In this document: piece after piece, positions 41,155-49,268 of the stretch
Numbering within the stretch: the stretch's first letter is position 1
How the letters are laid out: each line of letters opens with the position of its first letter
Source of the DNA: DATEJJ01 sp039649115
GTDB taxonomy: Bacteria; Actinomycetota; Actinomycetes; Mycobacteriales; Micromonosporaceae
NCBI GenBank assembly: GCA_039649115.1
Contig: JBBWZQ010000036.1
Location: 1-64,000 of the forward strand
Direction of reading: 5' to 3'
Length of the DNA stretch: 64,000 nucleotides
The notes under the pieces: generated by a model
The model's input: the letters and a program-made list of their open reading frames with translations, nothing else
What the model was told of the DNA's origin: nothing
Database searches by the model: none
Translations under genes and position numbers: made by a program

Positions 41155-41526
41155 GTGCAGGTCGACGAGGCCGCGCAGAGCAAGCTGTGTCACGCGCGAC
41201 AGATCCTGGACCGGGTCGGCGACAAGTGGTCGATCTCGGTCATCTACGAGCTCGGCGGCGGGAGCCGGCGGTTCACCGAGCTGCGCCGCGCCATCGACGG
41301 CATCAGCCAGCGCATGCTGACCGCGACCGTACGCAGCCTGGAGCGCGACGGCCTGGTCCTGCGCACGGTGCACCCGGTCGTGCCGCCGCGCGTCGAATAC
41401 GCCCTCACCCCGCTCGGCCGGACCCTGCTCGGCACCGTGGCCCGGTTGATGAGCTGGGCCGTCGAGCACGCCGACGACATCGACGACGCCCGCGCCACCT
41501 ACGACTCCCGGGCGCGGAGCGCGTAG
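41155..41526 (+). CDS. HxlR-family transcriptional regulator
   Basis: A 123-residue winged-helix regulator. The family core LDRVGDKWSISVIYELGGGS begins near residue 17, followed by RRFTELRRAIDGISQRMLTA and TVRSLERDGLVLRTVHPVVP, and it ends with PRVEYALTPLGRTLL. A Cys is near the start (SKLCHAR), as in the redox- or aldehyde-sensing HxlR members. GTG 41155 is preferred because GGAGGT precedes it by 4 nt; an in-frame GTG four codons upstream is also possible. It is divergent from the LUD gene, which it probably represses. Confidence 0.88.
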   Translation: MQVDEAAQSKLCHARQILDRVGDKWSISVIYELGGGSRRFTELRRAIDGISQRMLTATVRSLERDGLVLRTVHPVVPPRVEYALTPLGRTLLGTVARLMSWAVEHADDIDDARATYDSRARSA

Positions 41527-41533
41527 CCCGGTC

Positions 41534-42202
41534 ATGGCAACCCAACACGGACCGCTGCCCCGGCTGCTCATCGGGCTCACCGTCGTCACCGGGCTGGTCG
41601 ACGCGTTCAGCTACGTCACCCTCGGCCACGTCTTCGTCGCCAACATGACCGGCAACGTCGTGTTCTTCGGCTTCGCGCTGGCCGGCGTCGGGGAGGTGTC
41701 GGTGGTCGCGAGCCTCCTGGCGCTCGTCGCGTTCACGGCCGGCGCGGCGCTCGGCGGCCGGCTGGCCCGCGAGCCCCGGCCGCACCGGGGCTTCCTGCTC
41801 GCCGCCGCCTGCCTGGTCCAGGCAGTACTCGTCGTCGCGTCGGCCATCGTGGTGACCGTCGCGGGTACCGGGCCGCTGGTGACCCGGCTGGTGGTCGTCC
41901 TGCTCGCGGTGGCCATGGGCGGGCAGAACGCGGTCGTGAGCCGGCTCGGCGTACCGGACCTGACGACCACGGTCCTGACCCGGACCGTCACCGCCCTGGT
42001 CGCGGACGCCTCGCCGGCGCCGGTACGCGTCCGCCGGGCGCTCGCGGTGCTCGCCATGGTGCTCGGCGCCCTGATCGGCGGCGTACTGCTGCGCTGGGTG
42101 GCGACGTCCGCACCGCTGTGGCTGGCCACGGCCCTGCTGCTGGGGTGCGCCGCCAGCGCGTACGCGGCCGCCCGCTCGCCCCGCTCGGCAGCCTGGCGGT
42201 AA
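41534..42202 (+). CDS. DUF1275 (YoaK-like) membrane protein
   Basis: A 222-residue protein with about six membrane segments. LTVVTGLVDAFSYVTLGHVF and VANMTGNVVFFG are the signature of the DUF1275 family, and GGQNAVVSRLGVPDLTTTVL, then TRTVTALV, is the second conserved block. Function is unknown; a transporter role is often assumed. It starts 7 nt after the HxlR stop and shares a TAATG overlap with the next permease, so the three are likely co-transcribed. Confidence 0.85.
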   Translation: MATQHGPLPRLLIGLTVVTGLVDAFSYVTLGHVFVANMTGNVVFFGFALAGVGEVSVVASLLALVAFTAGAALGGRLAREPRPHRGFLLAAACLVQAVLVVASAIVVTVAGTGPLVTRLVVVLLAVAMGGQNAVVSRLGVPDLTTTVLTRTVTALVADASPAPVRVRRALAVLAMVLGALIGGVLLRWVATSAPLWLATALLLGCAASAYAAARSPRSAAWR

Positions 42203-42954
42203 TGGCCCACTACCTGCTGTTGACCGGTGCCGGACTGGCGGCCGGCGTGCTGAGTACCGTGGTCGGCCTCGCCTCGCTGGTCTCCTACCCGGCGCTGCTG
42301 CTGTTCGGGCTGCCCCCGCTGGCGGCGAACGTGACGAACACCGTTGCTCTGGTGGGCACCGGGGTCGGTGCGGCAGCCGGCTCCCGGACGGAACTGGCCG
42401 GGCAGGGCCGGCTGGTCGTCCGGCTCTGCGCGGTGAGCGCGCTCGGCGGGGCCGCCGGTGCCCTGCTGCTCCTGCACACCCCGGCGCGCCTTTTCGAGGT
42501 GGTCGTACCGGGCCTGATCGCCGGCGCGTCGGTACTGCTGCTCCTCGGCCCCCGGCTGCGCCGCGCAGCGGCCGGGCAGGCCGCCGGAAACCGCCGCCGC
42601 GGGTACCTCGCGGTCGCGCCGATCGGCGTGTACGGCGGCTACTTCGGCGCCGCCGCCGGCGTGCTCATGCTCGCCGTCCTCACGCTCATGCTGGCCGGCC
42701 AGTCGCTGGCCCGGACGAACGCGGCCAAGAACGTCGCCGTCGGCGCCGCCAACACGGCGGCCTCGGTGATCTTCGCAGCCACCGGCCCGGTGCACTGGAC
42801 GGCCGCCGTCGCGCTCGCCGCGGGTTCACTGGTCGGTGGCTGGGTCGGCCCGGCCGTGGTGCGCCGGGTGCCGGCCGGCCCGCTGCGGGTACTGATCGCC
42901 CTCGGTGGCCTGGGTCTGGCGGTCAAGCTCGCCTCCGACGCCGTGCTCCGGTAG
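42202..42954 (+). CDS. TauE/SafE family permease
   Basis: A 250-residue membrane protein with about eight hydrophobic segments arranged in two halves. LAAGVLSTVVGLASLVSYPA and LLFGLPPLAANVTNTVALV form the first conserved half; GVYGGYFGAAAGVLMLAVLT and SLARTNAAKNVAVGAANTAA form the second. TauE/SafE proteins export sulfonates or sulfoacetate in some bacteria; substrate here is unknown. The start overlaps the previous TAA by one base. Confidence 0.88.
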   Translation: MAHYLLLTGAGLAAGVLSTVVGLASLVSYPALLLFGLPPLAANVTNTVALVGTGVGAAAGSRTELAGQGRLVVRLCAVSALGGAAGALLLLHTPARLFEVVVPGLIAGASVLLLLGPRLRRAAAGQAAGNRRRGYLAVAPIGVYGGYFGAAAGVLMLAVLTLMLAGQSLARTNAAKNVAVGAANTAASVIFAATGPVHWTAAVALAAGSLVGGWVGPAVVRRVPAGPLRVLIALGGLGLAVKLASDAVLR

Positions 42955-43034
42955 CCGGTCGGGCCGGCCACCGCCCCGCCGGCCGATCGGCGAGCCAGTT
43001 CGACGTTCGCGGCGCAGTGGGCAAGACTCGCGGG

Positions 43035-43832
43035 ATGAATCGCGCTCGCACTCTCCCGCCGGTACTCGCCGCCGTGATGATCGGTGCGGGTGGCTGCTCG
43101 GCATCGCCGGCGGCGGCGCCGGTGCCATCCGCCGCGCCGGCATCGCCGGCAGCGGTCGCCCCACCGACGGCGGGTCCGTCGGCGGCGGCCGCGGCACCAC
43201 CCGGCGCGGCGCCCACCACCAAGGCGCCAGCCGCCGCGCCTGCGCTGAAGGTGGGCAGTTCGGGCCCGGCCGTCGTGCGGCTCCAGCAGCAACTGACGGC
43301 GCTGGGGTACTGGCTCGGCACCGTCGACGGGCGCTTCGGCGGCGGCACGCAGCAGGCCGTGTTCGCGCTGCAGAAGGCGGCCGGCCAGCGGGCCACGGGG
43401 ACGGTCACGGCCGCCACGCAGCGGGCCCTGGACGCCGGCACCAGGCCCACGGCCAGCTCCCGGTCGGGCCACGTGATCGAGGTCAACATCGGCCGCGGCC
43501 TGCTGTTGTTCGTCGACAACGGGCACGTCGCGTACGCGCTCAACACGTCCACCGGCGGCGGCTACGTCTACTACGACGAGGGCGTGCGGAGCGTGGCCAG
43601 AACCCCGAGGGGCCACTTCCGGACGTACCGGGTGATCGACGGTCCACGCCGGTCCTCGCTCGGCCTGTTGATCCGCCCCCGGTACTTCACCGGCGGCTTC
43701 GCCATCCACGGCGACGGCTCCGTGCCCGCCCGCCCCGTGTCGCACGGGTGCGTACGGGTGACCAACGCGGCGATCGACTGGATCTGGTCGACCGACCTCG
43801 ATCCGATCGGCACGCCGGTGTGGGTGTACTGA
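43035..43832 (+). CDS. L,D-transpeptidase lipoprotein with peptidoglycan-binding domain
   Basis: A 265-residue secreted lipoprotein. The lipobox is MIGAGGCSAS (Cys21). A long Ala/Pro linker (25-70) leads to a PG_binding_1 domain (74-132, GSSGPAVVRLQQQLTALGYW) and then a YkuD domain with FAIHGDGSV and the catalytic SHGCVRVTN motif containing the nucleophilic Cys. Such enzymes make 3-3 cross-links or attach proteins to the wall. The YkuD part resembles the YkuD/ErfK branch rather than the Ig-containing mycobacterial LdtMt2 type. ATG 43035 has a weak ribosome-binding site. Confidence 0.9.
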   Translation: MNRARTLPPVLAAVMIGAGGCSASPAAAPVPSAAPASPAAVAPPTAGPSAAAAAPPGAAPTTKAPAAAPALKVGSSGPAVVRLQQQLTALGYWLGTVDGRFGGGTQQAVFALQKAAGQRATGTVTAATQRALDAGTRPTASSRSGHVIEVNIGRGLLLFVDNGHVAYALNTSTGGGYVYYDEGVRSVARTPRGHFRTYRVIDGPRRSSLGLLIRPRYFTGGFAIHGDGSVPARPVSHGCVRVTNAAIDWIWSTDLDPIGTPVWVY

Positions 43833-43872
43833 CGCTCCTCGCGATCGCGAAGCGGGCTGCGGTACTGCGACC

Positions 43873-44919
43873 CTAGATGCGGATGTGGGTGACGACCGGC
43901 CAGCCGTCGCGGTAGTCCAGCCGGCCGAGCCCCAGATGGAAGTCCCCGCCCCGGCCCGCGTCGTAGTAGTGGAAGGCGAGCGTGTCCCCGGTGACCGACG
44001 CGCCGCCCGGCCCGCGCATGTCGCCCTGGCTGTCGAGCACGGCCGTGGCGCCGCCGGAGAGCAGTGCCGCGCCGCTGCGGTCGAGGTACGGCCCGGTGAC
44101 CGATCGGGACCTGCCCACCACGAGGTGGTACGTGCTGTTGGCACCCTGGCAGCAGAAGTCGAACGACACGAACAGGTAGTACCAGCCGCCGTGCGCCACC
44201 AGGTATGGCGCCTCGACCGCGTTGGGGCCGAAGTGCCGGTCGGCCAGCGCGACGCGATCGGGCCGCGGGGTGGCCGGCTTGCCGGACGGGAACTGGATCG
44301 GAATGAGCTTCACTCCACTCCAGAACGAGCCGAAGGCCAGCCACGCGCTGCCGGTGCTGTCGACGAACGCGGCGGGGTCGATGGCGTTGAAGTCGTCGGT
44401 ACGGTTCGACTCGGTCACCTCGCCCTGGTCGATCCACGCGTACCGGCCGTCAGCCGGATCGAGCGTCACGTTGGTGAACAGACCGATGACCGAGCGGTTG
44501 GAGCCGAAGGTCGACGCCGCGTAGTACAGGTACCAGCGGCCGTCGTGGTAGGAGACGTCCGGTGCCCACAGGTTGACCACACCGGGTACCGCCTGGGATA
44601 CCCAGGACGGGATCGCGGCACCGACGGTACCGGCGAATGTCCACAGTCGCCCGTCGCGCGACGACCTGATCTGGATGGTGCCGCCGGCGACGGTCGGGGC
44701 GCCGGTGGAGAACGCGTACCAGCCGGTTGGTGCGCGTACCAGGCTGGGATCGTGCGTGTGCGCGTCGCCCAGGACCGACCGTGGCGGCGTGGACTGTGTC
44801 GCCTGCCCGGCGCCGTCACCGGCGGACCGGACCGGACCGATCAGCCCGAGGCCGATCGAGGCGGCGGCACCCCACGCGACCAACGACGGCCAGCTCGCCC
44901 GACCCAACCGGATACCCAT
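43873..44919 (-). CDS. GH43 secreted arabinanase/arabinosidase
   Basis: A 348-residue secreted enzyme with a signal peptide (about 1-32). GH43 five-bladed propeller motifs: THDPSLVRAPTGWYAFSTG supplies the general base Asp, NLWAPDVSYHDGRWYLYYAA the pKa-tuning Asp, and NAVEAPYLVAHGGWYYLF the acid Glu. DFNAIDPAAFVDSTGSAWLA and GDMRGPGGASV are also typical of endo-1,5-alpha-L-arabinanases. ATG 44919 has GGGGGAG upstream. It is monocistronic. It probably trims plant arabinan outside the cell. Confidence 0.9.
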   Translation of the reverse strand: MGIRLGRASWPSLVAWGAAASIGLGLIGPVRSAGDGAGQATQSTPPRSVLGDAHTHDPSLVRAPTGWYAFSTGAPTVAGGTIQIRSSRDGRLWTFAGTVGAAIPSWVSQAVPGVVNLWAPDVSYHDGRWYLYYAASTFGSNRSVIGLFTNVTLDPADGRYAWIDQGEVTESNRTDDFNAIDPAAFVDSTGSAWLAFGSFWSGVKLIPIQFPSGKPATPRPDRVALADRHFGPNAVEAPYLVAHGGWYYLFVSFDFCCQGANSTYHLVVGRSRSVTGPYLDRSGAALLSGGATAVLDSQGDMRGPGGASVTGDTLAFHYYDAGRGGDFHLGLGRLDYRDGWPVVTHIRI

Positions 44920-45022
44920 GTCTCCCCCTGACTGCGCACCGCACTACAGGGTGCGCCGATGCAATCAGGCTGGTCAATGGCCTTTAGGGCAGAGATGGCG
45001 CGCCTGGCTGTAGGGTGAAGTC

Positions 45023-45241
45023 GTGACGCACCACACGTACCTCGACCGAGCTCACATCGTCGCGATTTTGCGCTCCAGAGGGTTGGACACCCGGGCCGAC
45101 TGGGTCGAGCGGGAACTGCCCGAACATGTCGACACGTACGAAAACGCCGCGCTGCTGCGGACTCTCGACATCGACCCGGCCGCCGCGACACCCGCCGCCG
45201 GCCCACCGGACGATGCCGCGCCGCACGACCCGCAGAGCTGA
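45023..45241 (+). CDS. Small conserved-looking hypothetical protein
   Basis: A 72-residue protein. The first 52 residues (HHTYLDRAHIVAILRSRGLD, RADWVERELPEHVDTYENAA, LLRTLDID) look like a compact helical fold; the rest is an Ala/Pro-rich tail. GTG 45023 is preceded by AGGGTGAAG. I do not recognise a function. It is monocistronic between the GH43 gene and the GAF-ANTAR pair. Confidence 0.65.
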   Translation: MTHHTYLDRAHIVAILRSRGLDTRADWVERELPEHVDTYENAALLRTLDIDPAAATPAAGPPDDAAPHDPQS

Positions 45242-45512
45242 CCGCACGGCCCGGTGCTCGGCGGGGACCCGGTGCCGGCATGCCTGCACCACCGCACGAC
45301 GGCGCCGGGTCTGCTCACGGCCCCGTGCCAGATGATGTGGCGGCCGCTGGGGTAGGCTGGCAGCGACAAGCCGCCAGAGGAGCCAGTCGCGTTCGACCCG
45401 GTCTTTGTCCTACGTTGCCCGCCCGTCGCGGCCTTACGAACCGTTGAGGTATCGGAGGCGGACTCGTCGTGGTCTCATCTGCGGCAACGCGGTGTCCCGG
45501 TACGGCTGCGTG

Positions 45513-46244
45513 ATGGACACCGACCGCACGATCCGGCTCTGGAGCCTCGTCGTCGCGCACGCCGCGGGTGGGCCGGTCGCGGTGGAACACGTCTGTGCCG
45601 TGGCGATTTCGACCTGCGGTGTCGACAGTGCCGCTGTCGCGGTGAAGCTCCCGGCGACCCCGCGGGAGACGGTGTACGCCAGCGATCAGGGCGCGTCCGA
45701 AGTGGAGGAGTTGAGCCTGACGCTCGGCGAGGGTCCGGGTGTCGATGCCTTCGCCGGGAGCCCGGCTCTGGTACCCGATCTGCGGGCTCCCGACTGCCTG
45801 GCCCGCTGGCCGGCGTTCGCGCGGGCGGCCGGGCAGGCCGGCATGCGCGCGGTCTTCGCGTTGCCGCTTCAGGTCGGCGGGATCCGCGTGGGTGTCATGG
45901 ACCTCTACCGGCTGCGGCCGGGCGCCCTGGATCGCGAGCAACTGGCCGACGCGTTGACGTTGGCGGACACGGCCTGCGCACTGCTGCTCGACGTGTCGGG
46001 CCCGGACCGCTCCCACCCGGACGGGCGCCGGCCCGAGCCGGTCGGACCGCAGCACCCCGAGGTACACCAGGCCACCGGGATGATCAGCGTGCAGTTGGGG
46101 GTGACCGCGGCGGTCGCGCTGATCCGGCTGCGCGCCTACGCCTACTCACACGACCTGCGGCTGCACGACGTCGCCGCGGACGTGGTGGCCAGGCGCCTGC
46201 GGCTGCGACCCAATGGTGACGACGGGGGCCGCGGTGGCCGTTGA
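45513..46244 (+). CDS. GAF-ANTAR protein 1
   Basis: A 243-residue cytoplasmic protein. The GAF domain spans about residues 15-155 (AVAISTCGVDSAAVAVKLPA, LTLGEGPGVDAFAGSPALVP, FALPLQVGGIRVGVMDLYRL). The C-terminal ANTAR domain (about 180-235) reads HQATGMISVQLGVTAAVALI and RLRAYAYSHDLRLHDVAADV. ANTAR domains bind paired RNA hairpins and prevent termination. Start codon choice is uncertain: ATG 45513 has no clear ribosome-binding site, and GTG 45510 is adjacent. A second GAF-ANTAR gene follows within 70 nt, so they may act together. Confidence 0.85.
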   Translation: MDTDRTIRLWSLVVAHAAGGPVAVEHVCAVAISTCGVDSAAVAVKLPATPRETVYASDQGASEVEELSLTLGEGPGVDAFAGSPALVPDLRAPDCLARWPAFARAAGQAGMRAVFALPLQVGGIRVGVMDLYRLRPGALDREQLADALTLADTACALLLDVSGPDRSHPDGRRPEPVGPQHPEVHQATGMISVQLGVTAAVALIRLRAYAYSHDLRLHDVAADVVARRLRLRPNGDDGGRGGR

Positions 46245-46312
46245 GACGCCCGGTCCGGCCGCTGCGCGGCGGCGCCGGACAGGTGACGCTACTGTATGGC
46301 GAGGTGAGTGAC

Positions 46313-47038
46313 ATGGCCGAGATCCAGCTAGCCGATGTGTTCGTCGAGATGGCCGACACGCTCATCGACGACTTCGATGTGATCGACTTCCTGCACACGT
46401 TGACCGAGAGGTGTGTCCAGCTCCTGGGCGTCTCGGCGGCCGGGCTCCTGCTGACCGACCGCCAGGACTCGCTCCAGGTGGTGGCCGCCTCCTCCGAACG
46501 GACCAGGCTGCTGGAGCTGTTCCAGCTGCAGACCGACCAGGGTCCCTGTGTGGACTGCTTCCGCACCGGCCAACCAGTGTCGGTCGCCGACCTGCCGTCC
46601 GCCGGCGGGTGGCCACGGTTCACCACGGCCGCCGCCGAGGTCGGCTTCGCGGCGGTGCACGCCCTGCCCATGCGACTGCGCACCGAAATCATCGGCGCGC
46701 TGAACCTCTTCGACGCCGTCCCCGGCGCGCTGGACGAGAGCAAGCTGCGCATCGGGCAGGCCCTGGCCGACGTGGCAACCATCGGACTGCTGCAACAACG
46801 CGCCATCCACCGCCGCGACACGCTCACCGAACAACTGCAGAGCGCGTTGAACAGCCGGATCCTGATCGAGCAGGCCAAGGGGGTACTGGCCGAGCGCCTG
46901 CACCTGGACATGGCGCAGGCCTTCGCGCTGCTGCGCGGCAACGCCCGCCGCAGCAACCGGCGCCTGTCGGAGTTGGCCCAGGCCATCCTCGACGGATCGG
47001 AACAGATCCCGCCGACCGCGGGTGAACGCAGACTCTGA
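46313..47038 (+). CDS. GAF-ANTAR protein 2
   Basis: A 241-residue protein. The GAF domain (about 20-165) includes LTERCVQLLGVSAAGLLLTD, LFQLQTDQGPCVDCFRTGQP and AVHALPMRLRTEIIGALNLF; the three Cys residues might serve redox sensing. The ANTAR domain (about 178-235) reads ALNSRILIEQAKGVLAERLH and AFALLRGNARRSNRRLSELA. ATG 46313 has GAGGTGA upstream. It lies downstream of a paralogue; both probably respond to a small ligand and control transcripts by antitermination. Confidence 0.9.
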   Translation: MAEIQLADVFVEMADTLIDDFDVIDFLHTLTERCVQLLGVSAAGLLLTDRQDSLQVVAASSERTRLLELFQLQTDQGPCVDCFRTGQPVSVADLPSAGGWPRFTTAAAEVGFAAVHALPMRLRTEIIGALNLFDAVPGALDESKLRIGQALADVATIGLLQQRAIHRRDTLTEQLQSALNSRILIEQAKGVLAERLHLDMAQAFALLRGNARRSNRRLSELAQAILDGSEQIPPTAGERRL

Positions 47039-47241
47039 TCCGGGCGCGCGCACCGGACAGCGGGACTGCCGCCCGGCGGGACCGGACCGTGGTGCGCGGC
47101 GCGGGCCGTCATACGACGCACGTACCGTGACGGATCGGCTATTTCGCCCCGGTGCCCCGGGGGCAGACAGGTACAGTCATTCGCATTGGGTTGCTCCGGA
47201 CCTCGGCGGCTTGATGGATTTCCATTCGCCGGGAGGACGCC

Positions 47242-48300
47242 ATGAGCGCTGTTGAACTCACCATCGCCGCCGTCGGCACCCAGGCGCCGCGTCGCGGCAG
47301 CGACTATGCGGAGCTCTTGAGGCTGGTGCGCCGGGCGGGTCTGCTGGAGCGTCGGCGCGCCTTCTACGCGCGGCACATCGCCGCGGGCCTGCTGATGCTC
47401 GCCGCCGGGTGGACGGCGTTCGTCCTGGTGGGCGACTCGTGGTGGCAGTTGATCACCGCGGCCGGCCTGGCCGTGGCCTTCACCCAGAACGGGTTTCTCA
47501 CCCACGACGCCGGACATCGGCAGATCTTCCAGTCCCGGCGCGCCAACCAACTGGTGGGGTTGGTGCACGGCAACCTGGCGATCGGGCTGGCGTTCGGCTG
47601 GTGGGTGGACAAGCACCACCGCCACCACACCAACCCCAACCAGGTGGGACTCGACCCGGACATCAGCGGGGACGACCTCGTCTACACCACCGCCCAGGCG
47701 CATGGCCGGCGCGGACTGGGCCGTCTGATCGCACGCCACCAGGGTGCGCTGTTCTTCCCGATGCTGCTGCTGCTCGCCCTCGACCTGCACGTGTCCGGAG
47801 TGAAGGCGATGGCCCGCTCCGGGTACCGCAACCGGCTGCCCGAGGCCGTGCTGTTCGGTCTGCACATCGCGGCGTACCTCACCGCGGTGCTGCTGGTGCT
47901 GTCCCCGGTCAAGGCGCTGGTGTTCATCGTGGTCCACCAGGCTCTGCTCGGCCTCTACCTCGGGTCGGTGTTCGCCCCCAACCACAAGGGCATGCCGATC
48001 CTGTCCAGGGATGACGACAGCGACTTCCTGCGCCGCCAGGTCCTGACCGCCCGCAATGTGCGCGGCGGAAGGCTGACCGACCTGCTGCTGGGCGGTCTCA
48101 ACTACCAGATCGAGCATCACCTGTTCCCCAACATGCCCCGGCCGTCGCTGCGCCGCGCCCAACCACTCATCCGCGCCTACTGCCTGGGTCACGGCGTGCC
48201 CTATGTGGAGACCAGCCTGATCGACTCCTACCGGCAGGCGCTGCACCACCTGGACACCGTGGGCCGCGGCTCGGGTTCCACACACTCGCAGGGGGCATGA
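47242..48300 (+). CDS. Membrane fatty acid desaturase
   Basis: A 352-residue membrane enzyme with four or more membrane segments and the three histidine boxes of acyl-lipid or front-end desaturases: HDAGH (88-92), HHRHH (125-129) and QIEHH (289-293). The Q in QIEHH is typical of the DesA3/front-end group. The di-iron site inserts a double bond into a membrane acyl chain. ATG 47242 has GGGAGGA upstream. Its last 73 bp overlap the end of a convergent alpha/beta hydrolase gene. Confidence 0.92.
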   Translation: MSAVELTIAAVGTQAPRRGSDYAELLRLVRRAGLLERRRAFYARHIAAGLLMLAAGWTAFVLVGDSWWQLITAAGLAVAFTQNGFLTHDAGHRQIFQSRRANQLVGLVHGNLAIGLAFGWWVDKHHRHHTNPNQVGLDPDISGDDLVYTTAQAHGRRGLGRLIARHQGALFFPMLLLLALDLHVSGVKAMARSGYRNRLPEAVLFGLHIAAYLTAVLLVLSPVKALVFIVVHQALLGLYLGSVFAPNHKGMPILSRDDDSDFLRRQVLTARNVRGGRLTDLLLGGLNYQIEHHLFPNMPRPSLRRAQPLIRAYCLGHGVPYVETSLIDSYRQALHHLDTVGRGSGSTHSQGA

Positions 48301-49151
48301 CGGCGCTGTGCCGGTGTGCCGGATACGGCCCTGGAAAGGAACCGGTCGACCAGCGCGCCCACCGGGCCGGGTAGCTCGGAGGGGAGCAGGTGACCGGCCT
48401 CGGGCACGACCGTCGTGCTCGATCCGGCGATGCGCTCCTGCAACCACCTCATCGAGCTGGGACGCGCCACCTTGTCCCGGCTGCCGGTGACGATCAGAGT
48501 CCGCGCGGTGATCCTGGCGGCGTACTGCTCCCACTGGGTGTCGAGATAGCTGCGGTAGCTCTGCTTGATGGCGCGCAGGTCCGCCCGGCGCATGTTGACG
48601 TAGTCCTGGGCGAGGATGGCCCGCCGGGTGGCCCGGTCGCTGATGGTGAACGTCAACATGTCGCCGATGTAGACCGCCGCGCGACTGGCCAGCCAGAGCC
48701 GGTCCACCGGCGCTGGCAGCCGGACGCCGAGTCCGTAGTAGAGCCTGGCCAGTGCCGTGGTGAGTCTCGGCAGCCGCCAGACCGGATTGAGCAGGCACAG
48801 GCTCTCCAGCGCGGCACCGTACCGGGCCCCGTAGACCAGGGCGATGTTGGCTCCCAGCGAGTGCCCGGTCAGGTGGATGCGCTCGCGACCCAGGTGGATG
48901 CGAAGCTGCTCGACCACGGCGGCGTACGCCTCCATCGTGTACGGCGCCGGCATCGCCTCGGACAGGCCGAATCCCGGCAGGTCGAGGGCGACGATGTCGA
49001 ACCCGCGGATCCCGCGCGCCATCGCCATCAGCCCACGGTGATCTGCGCCGAGACCGTGCAGCAGGACCAGACACTCGGGGTGGTCCCCACCCGTACGCCG
49101 GTACCGCACCCGGGCGCCCATCACCGCCACGGAACCCAGCGCCGCCCCCAT
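48228..49151 (-). CDS. Alpha/beta hydrolase
   Basis: A 307-residue hydrolase. VLLHGLGADHRG holds the oxyanion loop, GHSLGANIAL the nucleophile Ser98, TGSRDKV the acid and PEAGHLLP the catalytic His. A helical cap lies between, with WRLPRLTTALARLYYGLGVR. The catalytic fold should end near GALVDRFLS; about 30 further residues, Cys- and Arg-rich, come from DNA that is antisense to the desaturase 3' end, suggesting loss of an earlier stop codon. Start 49151 or the ATG ten codons later. Substrate unknown. Confidence 0.85.
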   Translation of the reverse strand: MGAALGSVAVMGARVRYRRTGGDHPECLVLLHGLGADHRGLMAMARGIRGFDIVALDLPGFGLSEAMPAPYTMEAYAAVVEQLRIHLGRERIHLTGHSLGANIALVYGARYGAALESLCLLNPVWRLPRLTTALARLYYGLGVRLPAPVDRLWLASRAAVYIGDMLTFTISDRATRRAILAQDYVNMRRADLRAIKQSYRSYLDTQWEQYAARITARTLIVTGSRDKVARPSSMRWLQERIAGSSTTVVPEAGHLLPSELPGPVGALVDRFLSRAVSGTPAQRRHAPCECVEPEPRPTVSRWCSACR

Positions 49152-49268
49152 CCGACCTCCACCATCCGATCACCCGCCGGACCAACAAGGTCAACACTAC
49201 GTTCCGCCGAAGATCTTGGCGATGGCCCGTCCGCAGGCTACCCGGTCCGGCGCCGTACCGTACGGGTC

